Assembly: GCA_950295325.1 (NCBI GenBank)
Contig: OX485803.1
Coordinates: forward strand, 45,957,554 to 46,021,553
Source of the DNA: Polytrichum commune
Taxonomy: Eukaryota; Streptophyta; Polytrichopsida; Polytrichales; Polytrichaceae
Direction: 5' to 3'
DNA length: 64,000 nucleotides
Shown: in pieces, positions 55,621 through 64,000 of the stretch
How positions within the stretch are numbered: the stretch's first letter is position 1
How the letters are laid out: each line of letters starts with the position of its first letter
Translations under genes and position numbers: made by a program
The notes under the pieces: generated by a model
Told to the model about the DNA's origin: nothing
Seen by the model: only the letters and a program-made list of their open reading frames with translations
Database searches by the model: none

Positions 55621-57264
55621 ATGCAGCTGGGCAGGATGACCATGAGTACCAGCAACATCGCTGCAGTGGTTTGCTTACTTTCAATCCAGGTTGCGGTGAT
55701 CAACCCTGCATTTGGAGCAGCTCTGGATTCCTGGAAGCTGGTTGTACCAAATGCAGGGGTGTCCGCTATGCACATGACCACCGCGCACACAGACAAAGTC
55801 ATCTTCTTCGACCGCACCAACTTCGGCAAATCGCAAATTGACCTCCCGAACGGCACTTGCCGTGACAACCCACTGGAGAAGGTGCTCAAACATGACTGCA
55901 CCGCGCACTCGGTGGAATATGACTCGCTCACGAATGCCATCCGGCCGCTGTTCATCTTCAGCGACACATTCTGCTCATCAGGCACCTGGCTGCCCAATGG
56001 CACACTGCAGCAAACCGGTGGTGACAACGAAGGTGACCATGTCACTCGGACAATTGGCCCAGGACCCAATGACAATTGGGTGGAGACACCTGGGGGGCTG
56101 TATACCCGCAGGTGGTATTCCACTGACCAGATCTTACCCGATGGCCGTGTGATCATCATCGGTGGAACATATCAACCGACCTACGAATTTCTCCCCAGAT
56201 CTGGGTACTGGGCGACTTCTCTTCCATTTCTGCAGAAGGCATTCGACCCGATCTCGCAGAATAATATTTACCCCTTTGTGCACCTTACTCCAGACGGAAA
56301 TCTCTTCATTTTCGCAAATGTGTACTCTATTCTCTTCGACTACAAAAGCAACCAAGTGGTGAAGACATTCCCTGATTTCGGCACGGACCCAAGGGTTTAC
56401 CCTTACTCTGGAACCTCGATGATGCTCCCGCTCACCGCAGCTGATAATTTCACCAACGTGGAGATTTTCATATGCGGAGGCGGCCCAAACGGCTCCTACG
56501 CGCAAGCTTACCAGCGGAACTACTGGCCTGCGCTGAACACATGTGGCAGGATGGTCATCACTTCGGCGACACCTAAGTGGGCGGTGGAGACGATGCCCTC
56601 CCCAAGGATTATGTCTGATGGGCTCCTCCTGCCCACTGGGGAATGCTTGATCATCAACGGTGCGCAGGCAGGAGTGTCTGGCTGGAGCACCAACAGTAAT
56701 CCTGCGTTCGCACCGTTCCTGTATGATCCCGTGACACATAAGTTCACGGTGCAATCCGCCACCACCATTGCCAGAATGTACCATTCCTCAGCCAATGTGC
56801 AGTCGGATGGAACCATCTTGGTTGGTGGTGGCAATGATCAGAGTGGCTACGTCTTCACCGGTGTCAGGTTCCCCACCGAGCTTCGACTGGAGAAATACTC
56901 CCCTTACTACCTTAACCCCAGCTATGACAAGAAGAGGTTCACAATTTTGGACGTGCCAGTCACTGTGCAGATAAGTTCAGTGTTTCTTGTAAAATTCAGT
57001 TGCCCCGTGCGGGGAGGCCCCAAAGCTGTGCAGATCAGCTTGTATTTCCCCTCCTTCACCACCCATGCCAACTCCATGAGCCAGAGAATGGTCATCCTGG
57101 CTGTAGGCCCCATCACTCAACCAAAACGTGGCGTTTGGCAAGTGCCTGTGACCGCCCCTCCCAGTGCCACCATCACCCCTCCGGGTTACTACATGCTCAC
57201 GGCCCTCAACAAAGGGACGTCGCCTGCCATCCCCAGTACAGCAAAGTGGGTGCAAATATTTTAG
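55621..57264 (+). CDS. Secreted glyoxal/galactose oxidase-like copper-radical oxidase
   Basis: An intronless 547-residue protein of the plant glyoxal oxidase-related family. It would act in the apoplast, oxidising an aldehyde or the C6 alcohol of a sugar and releasing H2O2; the substrate cannot be read from sequence. Residues 1-33 are a signal peptide ending near NPAFGA. An N-terminal beta-propeller domain (about 36-410) and a C-terminal Ig-like domain (about 425-547, DUF1929 type) follow. Expected cofactor residues are present: Cys118 in SDTFCSSGTW and Tyr166 in RRWYSTDQILPDG (the Tyr-Cys pair), Tyr387-His388 in ARMYHSS, and His482 in FTTHANSMSQR. The ending PPGYYMLTALNKG is typical. Length fits the family. 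The start is ATG 55621; ATG 55636 is equally possible and is the one conserved in the upstream partial copy. The gene lies alone between inverted repeats. AATAAA follows at about 57383. Confidence 0.93.
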   Translation: MQLGRMTMSTSNIAAVVCLLSIQVAVINPAFGAALDSWKLVVPNAGVSAMHMTTAHTDKVIFFDRTNFGKSQIDLPNGTCRDNPLEKVLKHDCTAHSVEYDSLTNAIRPLFIFSDTFCSSGTWLPNGTLQQTGGDNEGDHVTRTIGPGPNDNWVETPGGLYTRRWYSTDQILPDGRVIIIGGTYQPTYEFLPRSGYWATSLPFLQKAFDPISQNNIYPFVHLTPDGNLFIFANVYSILFDYKSNQVVKTFPDFGTDPRVYPYSGTSMMLPLTAADNFTNVEIFICGGGPNGSYAQAYQRNYWPALNTCGRMVITSATPKWAVETMPSPRIMSDGLLLPTGECLIINGAQAGVSGWSTNSNPAFAPFLYDPVTHKFTVQSATTIARMYHSSANVQSDGTILVGGGNDQSGYVFTGVRFPTELRLEKYSPYYLNPSYDKKRFTILDVPVTVQISSVFLVKFSCPVRGGPKAVQISLYFPSFTTHANSMSQRMVILAVGPITQPKRGVWQVPVTAPPSATITPPGYYMLTALNKGTSPAIPSTAKWVQIF

Positions 57265-57382
57265 AAGTAGGGTTTTGCTCTTGCTCTGGTTCCTAGACAT
57301 AACTTAGCTCTAGAGATACTTCGTCGCTCGTGAGTGGGGGATACAGTCTTTTCACTAGCATAATGAAACCTTGGGGGCCCTG

Positions 57383-57388
57383 AATAAA
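57383..57388 (+). terminator. Polyadenylation signal of the oxidase gene
   Basis: AATAAA in GCCCTGAATAAATCTTGT, about 120 bp after the stop codon, followed by T-rich sequence; the spacing suits a plant 3' UTR. Confidence 0.55.
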
Positions 57389-57759
57389 TCTTGTAATTTC
57401 CATCGGGTGCGCAGCTAGAGTTGGATGATCAAACTTGAAGGGAGGATGCACCAGGTTTGAGAACAACGCCTTTGGCTGCAAAAAGCTAAGCCCTAGTCCT
57501 CAAAGACGCACATAAGATCTGGAATTCTTGCCAATTACTTTGATCATCTGAGTTGGAGTACTGTTGTTACAATAATTATTAGCAAGTAGTTTGTGAACAA
57601 GCATTGTTTAGAACGATGCAGCTAGGCTGGTCGACGACTTTTTGGAAGTAAAGATATGGGAAAAAATTAAAAATTAAAAAACAAAAACAACAATGATAAA
57701 AGGAGAATTCCAGCATATCTTCTAGCATATCTTCTAATACTAATTGTCAAGGAATTGAA

Positions 57760-57832
57760 AATTAGTGTCTAGCAGGGTAGGATGGTAACAACACTAAATA
57801 TAATCAAACACTAAATATCATATTTAGTGTAG
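57760..57832. repeat. Right inverted repeat of the oxidase-bearing segment
   Basis: AATTAGTGTCTAGCAGGGTA and the following GGATGGTAACAACACTAAAT match the reverse complement of 53735-53790. This copy has an extra 17 bp produced by a second ACACTAAATAT. No target duplication was found outside the pair. Confidence 0.85.
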
Positions 57833-58111
57833 GGAGTAGTTATTAGTTACCTTCGTTCTCCCCTTGTTAGATCCATTACCAGGTAGTTTAGTCTATTGTT
57901 GGTAGGACTCTGTAATGTGACGTCCTGTCGTTTTGCAATAAAGATAGGAATGCACTATTGACAACGCATTTTTACTCTAATTATGAGGTTTTGTGCCGGG
58001 ATAGTGGAGGTAAACTTACTCCAGCATGCAATAGCATAGAGTTTGTTCCTTGTTGTATCTGAGATCTCACATGGTAATTGCTTCAGGTCAAGAGGATACT
58101 AATCACTACTC
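57828..58111 (+). mobile_element. Possible copia LTR and leader preceding a gag relic
   Basis: TGTAGGGAGTAGTTATTAG has the look of a copia LTR start, and AATAAA at 57937-57942 would be its polyadenylation signal. A short leader then leads to the gag relic at 58112. The LTR end and primer site were not identified, so the limits are uncertain. Confidence 0.3.
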
Positions 58112-59035
58112 ATGGTAGAAAACAGTGTCATTTCCGATATTCGAGAGTCTAGCTCAGTCGACAAGTGCAATGGTACCAACTTCCAACTCTGGAAGATGCA
58201 TATGAGTTTGTTTTTCTATCCTGTGAACTCTTTCCCATTGTCAATAGTGCTTTGAAGAAGTCTGCCCTCGCCACTGCTGCCGAGAAATTATTATGGGAGT
58301 AGGATAAACAGGCCATTGTGGCCATTCTTGCTACCATTGATTCTTCCCACAAAGCTTAGGTTATTAATTGCACAACTTCCCATGCTATGTGGACACACTA
58401 ACAGGCGTATCATGATCAACACTCGGATGAGTGTACCATCGTGCTGCAGGATAAATATTAAATATTATGGTTGCAGGCTTCTTGCGGGAGAGTCGACTGC
58501 GCCTTTTATCCCGTCCTTGCAAAAACTGGCCAAACAATTGAAAGACCTTGGTCAACTGATTACTGATTAGCAGTTGGTTAGTAAGATCAAATGTGGCTTG
58601 CCATCTGTGTTTCATCCGATACACTTAGCCTGGGATCGCGTTCCTGTGGTGATCAGACGCTCATTTCCTTTCAAACACGGCTAGTCGAATTCCAGAGTCA
58701 ATTGCGTGATCGGGATATCGCGCATGAGGTGTCTCTTGATAAAGCCTTCTGCGTTCACGGCTTCTGCTCCACCAATGTCCACCTTTCGTTCCTCCCCTAC
58801 TGTTGATCAGAAAAAGGAACGAGCCGATCGGTTAGCACGGCAGAAGCGTCAATTCTCTCGTTGTACGTTACAACCGTGGGAAACGTGGCCATTATGGCAA
58901 GGGGTGTCCTCATGCTACAGATAGCTCCTCTTCCTCAGTGTCTCCGAAGCGGCACAAAGGTCCAGCGTCTGCTCGGCACACGTCCTCCAAACACAAGGAG
59001 CATTATAAGATTGGCAAGCGGAGTCAAGCAAATTA
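58112..59035 (+). pseudogene. Copia gag relic (plus strand)
   Basis: Starting at ATG 58112, the frame reads MVENSVISDIRE...KCNGTNFQLWKMHM, the N-terminal signature of copia/UBN2-type Gag. It is then broken by frameshifts, with recognisable pieces (CTTSHAMWTH near 58370). A zinc knuckle survives in another frame near 58865-58905 (YNRGKRGHYGKGCPHAT, first Cys displaced by one base). It ends where the 3' LTR region of the minus-strand copia element begins, so that insertion, or a later deletion, removed the rest. Confidence 0.6.
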
Positions 59036-59059
59036 AAGAATTTAGATACAGGAGTTACT

Positions 59060-59270
59060 TGAGAGAATATCAAGCTTTATTAAAGTGTTGCAGAATGCAC
59101 CACTGAATCAATCCACAACAGATTAGCAATCTAAGAAAGCAGGACTATCACTCTACTTCGTGTCGCTCTGTCTACGATCGGAAAGACTAAACTACAATCT
59201 GTGCACAATGACAATATAGCTAAACTACTTCTAACAGAAAAGAGTGGATGAAGAATACTTACATCCAACA
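59060..59270 (-). mobile_element. 3' LTR of the minus-strand copia element
   Basis: On the minus strand the LTR begins TGTTGGATGTAAGTATTC at 59270, immediately after a polypurine tract (AGTGGGAG, 59278-59271). AATAAA occurs at 59081-59076. A CA end at 59060 is my best guess; the left limit could be up to 25 bp further. The 5' LTR is not in the window, so it cannot be checked. Confidence 0.55.
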
Positions 59271-59340
59271 CTCCCACTTATTCTTCAGACTAAAATCTAC
59301 TCTTGAATGTTCTATCTAAACTAAGCAGATAAACTCCCAC

Positions 59341-61452
59341 TCATTCAGAGGAGAGTGTAGTCATGCCCATAGCTCGACAGAGCTGTTGAAACCTGTCTCT
59401 AGGTAGAGGCTTTGTAAACAAATCGGCAAGCTGAGCATTGGTGTTAATATACACATAATCAACTTCCTTCTTCTCCCATAATTCACGAACGAAGAAATAC
59501 TTCAAATCAACATGTTTGGTTCGCCTGTGATAAACTGGATTCTTCACAAGTTGTATAGCACCTTGATTGTCACAATGAAGAACAACAGGAAGGGTCATAT
59601 TACAATTGAGATCAGAAAGGAAACGGGATAGCCAAATGGCCTCTTTAGATGTTTCCGCCATCGCGATGAATTCCGAGACCGTGGTAGAATCAGCTACAGA
59701 ACCCTGTTTGCGGCTTGTCCAAGAAATTATACCGCCCCCAAATAAAAAACAATAGCCAGTGCGCGATTTCCGATCATCAGTATCACCTGCGAAATTAGCA
59801 TCTGAAAATCCAACCATCGATAGATTGGTGTTGGAATAGAGAATACCCAAAGAAGTTGTGCCTCGCAAGTATCGAAAAATGCGTTTGACGGCTTGCCAAT
59901 GGGATTTTCGTGGGTGAGCTTGAAACTGTGCAACTTTGCTAACAGCATATGCCAAATCAGGTCGAGTGCAAACAGTAAGGTACATCAAACACCCTATTGC
60001 TTGAGAATAATCCTCCTGTATAAGCTCATCCGCAGGGTCATTACAAGCAGACAAAGTCTTGTTAGCCTCCGCAGGTGTAGTCACCGCATGAGAGTCTTGC
60101 ATAGAAAACCGGACTAATATGTCCTGGATATACCTGGTTTGATGAATAAATATGTTGTGGTTGATGGGATTTTGGGAAATTTGAAAACCCACAAAACAAT
60201 CAACATCTCCGTGCACGACCTTGAAGGTAGTCTCAAGATAGGCCACAATCTCATCAATATAAGTTGGTTTCAAAGAACAGATTAAACCATCATCAACCCA
60301 GATCCCCAACATGGTGTGGATAGTCCCTGCATTTCGATAAACACAAGGGTCCCCTGAACAAGGAATGAGATCAAAATGCTTCAAGAAAGCATCAAAAGTC
60401 TTGTTCCAATAGCGAGCAGATTGTTTAAGGCCATATAAGCTTCGGAGAAGTAAACATACATGGTCAGGATAGGTGGAGCTTTGAAACCCCAGAGGCTGAA
60501 TCATATAGATGGGTTCAACGAGGTCACTATTGAGATAGGCGGTTCCTATATCAAACTGCTTCATCTTCATTTTGAGTGCTGCGGCAATAGCAAGCATGAT
60601 GCGAATGGACTGATGCTTGACAACCGAACTATATGTCTCAAAGTAATCGATGCCATGTTTTTGGGTGAATCCTTTGGCTACTAAACGGGCTTTATACCTA
60701 TCAATAGTGCTGTTAGAGTGATACTTGATTTTATAGACCCATTTGCACTGAACTGGTGTTCTACCTGGTGGCAGGGGAACAAGTTTCCAAGTATTATTGG
60801 CCTCCAAAGATTCATACTCACGCTCCATTGCTTTTTTCCACTCGCGAGCTTGATCGGACAGCAGAGCTTGCCGATAACTTTGGGGTTCAAGAAACTGTGC
60901 ACCCATAGATGCCATACAGGAAATCGATGGAAGTACCGATGTCGATGTAGAGGCTTCAGGTGGAGTCGTAATTTTGGATGTAGAGTCCAAAAGGTCTTGT
61001 ATGCTCCGGAATTTGGGAACAGCAGGTGAACTGGAGTCATGAGGATCAGGATGAAGGGATAGAGAGGGAGTAGATGAAATATCAGATGAAGGGTGTGGAC
61101 ATTCATGACCAGAGAAATCATATGGATCATCAGAATCGTATCTGAGATTAGGGGCTTGTGTATCCAAAGATAGTTCAACGGAGGATTGTGCCACATCTGG
61201 TTCCACAGTTGGAATATGATCAGGCACATCTGAAGATGATGAGCTCCCACTGTTTGAGGTACCAGGAGAAGATGATGGACTCCCACTGTTTGTGGAAGGA
61301 ATAATACAATAATCCATAGGTTCCAGAGTGGGGAATAAGGCAAGATTAATCCGTCTGGGACGTTCATCAAAATGAACATCATTACTCTCGATAATCTTAT
61401 CAGAACGTGGATCCCACAAACGATATGCTCGAGAATGAAGACTATAACCCAC
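59341..61452 (-). CDS. Copia reverse transcriptase and RNase H
   Basis: The 703-codon frame begins GYSLHSRAYRLWDPRS (end of the integrase module), passes through a Ser/Pro-rich linker, then RT (residues about 225-470, KWVYKIKYHSNSTIDRYKAR, GLKQSARYWNKTF, WVDDGL) and RNase H (about 550-690). It ends LADLFTKPLPRDRFQQLC, the normal copia C-terminus. RT active site is WVDD instead of the more frequent YVDD. Confidence 0.9.
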   Translation of the reverse strand: MGYSLHSRAYRLWDPRSDKIIESNDVHFDERPRRINLALFPTLEPMDYCIIPSTNSGSPSSSPGTSNSGSSSSSDVPDHIPTVEPDVAQSSVELSLDTQAPNLRYDSDDPYDFSGHECPHPSSDISSTPSLSLHPDPHDSSSPAVPKFRSIQDLLDSTSKITTPPEASTSTSVLPSISCMASMGAQFLEPQSYRQALLSDQAREWKKAMEREYESLEANNTWKLVPLPPGRTPVQCKWVYKIKYHSNSTIDRYKARLVAKGFTQKHGIDYFETYSSVVKHQSIRIMLAIAAALKMKMKQFDIGTAYLNSDLVEPIYMIQPLGFQSSTYPDHVCLLLRSLYGLKQSARYWNKTFDAFLKHFDLIPCSGDPCVYRNAGTIHTMLGIWVDDGLICSLKPTYIDEIVAYLETTFKVVHGDVDCFVGFQISQNPINHNIFIHQTRYIQDILVRFSMQDSHAVTTPAEANKTLSACNDPADELIQEDYSQAIGCLMYLTVCTRPDLAYAVSKVAQFQAHPRKSHWQAVKRIFRYLRGTTSLGILYSNTNLSMVGFSDANFAGDTDDRKSRTGYCFLFGGGIISWTSRKQGSVADSTTVSEFIAMAETSKEAIWLSRFLSDLNCNMTLPVVLHCDNQGAIQLVKNPVYHRRTKHVDLKYFFVRELWEKKEVDYVYINTNAQLADLFTKPLPRDRFQQLCRAMGMTTLSSE

Positions 61453-61464
61453 AAAAATAACTGG

Positions 61465-62379
61465 TCAACTCTTGGGGTCAAGCTTCGTACGCACCTCTTT
61501 GTTGATATGAACATAGGCCAGAGAACCAAATACTCGGTAATGTGAGACTGAAGGTTTGTGAGCAAACCATTTCTCATACGGTGTAACTGAACCAAGTTGT
61601 TTGTTCGTTGTCCGATTGAGTAAGTATACAACACAATTGATAGCTTCTGCCCAAAGATGTGTAGGAAGAGAGAAAGCATGAAGCATGCTTCGAGCACATT
61701 CCATGACTGTTCGGTTATCACGCTCGAGGAAACCATTTTGCTGTGGGGTATAAGTGGCAGATAACTCATGATGTATACCATGTTGATCCAGAAAAAGAGT
61801 GAAATCTTTGTTAAGAAATTCACGACCCTGATCAGTGCGTAATTTCTTCACCTCAATGCCTTGATCGCGTCGAACAATCTTGACCACCTTTTGAAAGAAA
61901 GGGAAGGCAGCATCCTTGTTGCTTGCACATAAAACGAATCTGTAACAAGATGTGTCGTCTTTATACAGAATAAAGTACTGTGCTCCACCGAGGGAAGGGC
62001 AAGCGATTTTTCCAGAAGTATCGCCATGCAAGAAAGTACCCACGGGTAGGTTTCGAAGTTTGTGAACATCTGTAGGATAACTCGCCTTACTGTGCTTGCC
62101 TTGCATGCACCCGTGACATAGTTCCTGAGGAATCGTGGTGTTCTCGAGGTTGAAATCTTGAAGAGAATTTTGTGAACTCATATGCTGGATAGTTTTGTAA
62201 TTGACATGTCCCATTCGGAAGTGCCACAGTTGCATGTCATTATAATCTGACCACTTGGATGTATCACTTGGATGTGTCACTAAAGCAACTGAGGATGAGG
62301 CTGGAGAGGTTATTGTAGGAGGTACGACTGTCAGAGACAGCTCATACAATTTGTTAACTCGTTTGCCTTCCATAACCAA
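61465..62379 (-). CDS. Copia integrase segment
   Basis: The 304-codon frame contains the HHCC zinc-binding motif (H-X-H in LWHFRMGHVNY, Cys pair in CHGCMQGKH) and the catalytic core with D, D and E as expected. The GKx-type C-terminal region ends VFGSLAYVHINKEVRTKLDP. A TGA at about 61464 separates it from the RT frame. Confidence 0.85.
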   Translation of the reverse strand: MVMEGKRVNKLYELSLTVVPPTITSPASSSVALVTHPSDTSKWSDYNDMQLWHFRMGHVNYKTIQHMSSQNSLQDFNLENTTIPQELCHGCMQGKHSKASYPTDVHKLRNLPVGTFLHGDTSGKIACPSLGGAQYFILYKDDTSCYRFVLCASNKDAAFPFFQKVVKIVRRDQGIEVKKLRTDQGREFLNKDFTLFLDQHGIHHELSATYTPQQNGFLERDNRTVMECARSMLHAFSLPTHLWAEAINCVVYLLNRTTNKQLGSVTPYEKWFAHKPSVSHYRVFGSLAYVHINKEVRTKLDPKS

Positions 62380-62394
62380 TTCTCCATTCTTAGT

Positions 62395-62823
62395 TCAAAA
62401 CTCACAATTACCAGGTTGAGTAAGGGACTCAGATAGAAATATAATCCCAGCATCGGAAACTGTCCCAACAGACAAGAGGTTGCGAGCCAAATCAGGGATA
62501 TAGATGATATTGCGGAGGATACCTGTTAATTGGCGACCATTGACATGTCTGATGATTTTGATATCCCCTCTACGTTTGACCCATATTGTTTTGTTGTCAG
62601 CAACAACAACTGGCCAAACTCCTTCATCAACCGAGTTGAAAGTTGTGAACCACTCACGACGATTGGTCATATGCTCTGTTGCAGCTGAATCAGCATACCA
62701 CTTGTCTGAGAGCAGAGAAGATGTTAAAAACGCAGTGGAACAAGTAGAAACCATGAATGCTATTTCAGGTTCATCATCAGAAGGATGAGTATCTGAGTTA
62801 TCAGATAAGGTTGTTGTATACAT
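62395..62823 (-). CDS. Copia protease segment
   Basis: This open segment starts at an internal Met and carries the aspartic protease site in DKWYADSAATEHM and the LxxVLYxPxLxxNLLS-like motif NIIYIPDLARNLLSVG. It stops at TGA near 62395, one codon after EF, and integrase coding resumes directly after. The frame upstream of the Met is open too, back to the zinc knuckle. Confidence 0.75.
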   Translation of the reverse strand: MYTTTLSDNSDTHPSDDEPEIAFMVSTCSTAFLTSSLLSDKWYADSAATEHMTNRREWFTTFNSVDEGVWPVVVADNKTIWVKRRGDIKIIRHVNGRQLTGILRNIIYIPDLARNLLSVGTVSDAGIIFLSESLTQPGNCEF

Positions 62824-62963
62824 GGCTTCTGCAATATTAGCAGCACTAAGGCCGGAATAGGGTTTGCCACCGGGTTTGGGAAGAGGTTTTTTGTGAGGTT
62901 TTGGACAATCAGCAGTCCAGTGGGCACCTCGTTTCCCGCAATTAAGACACTTCGCTCGACTCT

Positions 62964-63701
62964 TCAGGTCTTTGAGATACTCAACATCCTTTCGATGTTG
63001 TTCTTTCCTTGAGAAGCGTTGGCGAGGTGTTGTTGAAGATCCCCAGCAGATCGTGTAAAAAATGCCTTATCACTGCTTTCATCAAAATGACCTTGCCCCT
63101 TTAAGATTGCCTCATGTCGGAGCAAACGCTCTTCAAGAAGATCAGCAGTTTGTTTGGATTTATCCACATTCGACCGAGCAGCAATAACGCTGTTATAACT
63201 GGGAGGTAGACTCAAAATAATCTTTGCCATAATCATGCTCGGAGTTAGTGGTTCTTTAAGATCAGCCAGTACCACAGCCATGTTGGTAATATTTTGAACA
63301 TGAGAGGAAATATCATCAGTCTGACTCATCTTATAATCGTAGAACTTTGCTTGAAGGTTGAACACATTCTCTTCAGTCTTCTTCAGATGAATCGCATTAA
63401 GCTTTGTCCACATCGCATGAGTATCTTGACAGGTGGTAAGCTTACCAAGAATTCGTGTAGATAAGCTACAGCATAAGAGATATTTTGTTGTTGCATCCTT
63501 GTCATCCCAGATTTCTTGTTGTTTGATGTCTTCAGCAGAGGGAACTTGGCCTGTAGGTATAACTGGTCGGAGCTCTTCGCCGTTGACCAGGCGAATCAAT
63601 TTCTTGGCCGCATACATGGTTTCCATTTGGAATTTCCATACAGAGAAACCATCTCCATCAAAAATCTTGAGGTGTAATTTCTCATTCTGGACAGAGTCCA
63701 T
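62964..63701 (-). CDS. Copia Gag
   Basis: The intact 245-codon frame encodes the capsid part of the copia polyprotein. Features are FDGDGFSVWKFQMETMYAA near the start, then IWDDKDATTKYLLCCSLS and TCQDTHAMWTKL, the DUF4219/UBN2-type order, and LPPSYNSVIAA. It ends by frameshift just before the zinc knuckle. This is the element's 5' part; the ATG lies after a leader that extends past 63760. Confidence 0.8.
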   Translation of the reverse strand: MDSVQNEKLHLKIFDGDGFSVWKFQMETMYAAKKLIRLVNGEELRPVIPTGQVPSAEDIKQQEIWDDKDATTKYLLCCSLSTRILGKLTTCQDTHAMWTKLNAIHLKKTEENVFNLQAKFYDYKMSQTDDISSHVQNITNMAVVLADLKEPLTPSMIMAKIILSLPPSYNSVIAARSNVDKSKQTADLLEERLLRHEAILKGQGHFDESSDKAFFTRSAGDLQQHLANASQGKNNIERMLSISKT

Positions 63702-64000
63702 CTCTCAAGGAGAGTGTGACACAATCAGCAACTAAAGCCTACGACACCTGAACCACAAGGTTTGAGAACATCCAGAATCAAGGAGTGTCTATCCTAAACA
63801 ATCAAGAAACATATAATCGGAGAAATTTTGTTATCTCCAGTAATGATCCTATCGAAAAGCCACTGAGAGTTGCAGGTTTGTAGTAAGAATTTCTATGATC
63901 TACTAAAGACCACCGAATCTGCTAAAGACCACCGAATTTGCAGTAACAAATGATTTGCAGTGTGAGTCGGAGTCGGAGTTCTATCATCTGCTAAAATGGA
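63702..64000 (-). other. 5' leader of the copia element, no LTR reached
   Basis: This should hold the primer site and possibly the 5' LTR of the minus-strand element, but no sequence here matches the 3' LTR at 59060-59270 and no tRNA complement was recognised. A short direct repeat (CTAAAGACCACCGAAT) occurs near 63902 and 63920. Confidence 0.4.

Larger units (their letters stand above)
59341..63701 (-). mobile_element. Nearly complete Ty1/copia polyprotein region, lightly mutated
   Basis: The order is gag-protease-integrase-RT-RNase H, the copia order. Gag runs from ATG 63701 (MDSVQNEKLHLKIFDGDGFS). A frameshift near 63045 leads to the zinc knuckle CLNCGKRGAHWTADC (about 62950). Protease has WYADSAATEHMT (62720 region; the usual DSGA is DSAA). 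After a TGA near 62395 comes integrase: HHCC (WHFRMGHV...CHGCMQGKH), then D, D and E in FLHGDTSGKI, LRTDQGREF and GFLERDNRT. A second TGA near 61464 precedes FVGYS. RT (WKLVPLPPGRTPVQCKWVY; catalytic WVDDGL) and RNase H (FSDANFAGDTDDRKSRTGY; HCDNQGAI; KHVDLKYFFVRE) are open to the stop at 59341. Three disabling changes in about 4.4 kb point to a recent insertion. The long frames at 60681-61823 and elsewhere are shadows of this one. Confidence 0.93.

Noticed and set aside
56134-56784. 216-codon minus-strand frame
   Set aside because: Antisense shadow of the oxidase gene.
53735-57832. Classifying the oxidase segment as a CACTA transposon
   Set aside because: The ends do read CACTA/TAGTG, but the bases outside (cta on the left, tag on the right) are not a 3-bp target duplication, so the superfamily is left open.
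60681-61823. 380-codon minus-strand frame
   Set aside because: Shadow of the copia polyprotein in another frame; the true frame there carries integrase and RT motifs.

Overview
This is a gene-poor, transposon-dominated stretch of a land-plant nuclear genome. The evidence is plant-type Ty1/copia and Ty3/gypsy retrotransposons, a LINE using plant-style RT motifs, a CACTA foldback element, a hAT remnant, a SWIM-domain Mutator-like transposase, spliceosomal GT-AG introns and a plant-type glyoxal/galactose oxidase-like gene. I cannot name the species. The intronless oxidase and the ParB-like/DNA-methyltransferase gene make me lean to a non-flowering embryophyte (fern, lycophyte or bryophyte), but that is inference.

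Layout. 0-9 kb is AT-rich, essentially non-coding DNA with one well-delimited CACTA-type foldback MITE (1257-1579) and one doubtful ORF relic. 9-11.4 kb holds a decayed plus-strand LINE reverse transcriptase. 11.4-16.4 kb holds pieces of a minus-strand LINE, split by a solo LTR (12704-13667) with a perfect 5-bp target duplication. 16.4-20.1 kb is the 5' LTR, tRNA-iMet primer site and ruined internal region of a Ty3/gypsy element of the same LTR family; part of its RNase H region is amplified into four tandem copies. 20.1-25.8 kb is a second gypsy-like element: a long LTR-like leader, a primer-site-like sequence and an intact 902-codon gag with three zinc knuckles. Its reading frame runs directly into a 2.6-kb array of about 55 copies of a 47-bp satellite (25803-28400).

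29.3-41 kb is the most unusual part. On the minus strand a ten-exon gene can be assembled whose intron phases all agree (1,022 codons). It joins a ParB-like domain (GNHR motif) to a C-terminal beta-class DNA amino-methyltransferase-like domain with an altered DPPY motif; it carries one in-frame stop. Upstream, two basic/acidic minus-strand exons (35507-36442) lie head-to-head with a plus-strand SWIM-domain transposase gene (36641-40313; two frameshifts, one stop), and a small convergent minus-strand gene follows (40475-40942). Between the two minus-strand blocks lie repeat arrays containing three copies of a perfect 24-bp palindrome. The block may be one large mobile element or several unrelated pieces.

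41-53.8 kb returns to LINE debris, degenerate short repeats, a hAT transposase C-terminus, a 67-bp tandem array and two direct copies of a ~1.24-kb dispersed repeat. 53.7-57.8 kb is a 4.1-kb segment bounded by inverted repeats. It holds the only intact ordinary gene, an intronless secreted copper-radical oxidase (55621-57264), preceded by three diverged copies of its own upstream region, one still carrying a truncated copy of the coding start. 57.8-64 kb contains a plus-strand copia gag relic cut off by a nearly complete minus-strand Ty1/copia element (gag, protease, integrase, RT, RNase H) with few disabling mutations; its 5' LTR lies beyond the window.
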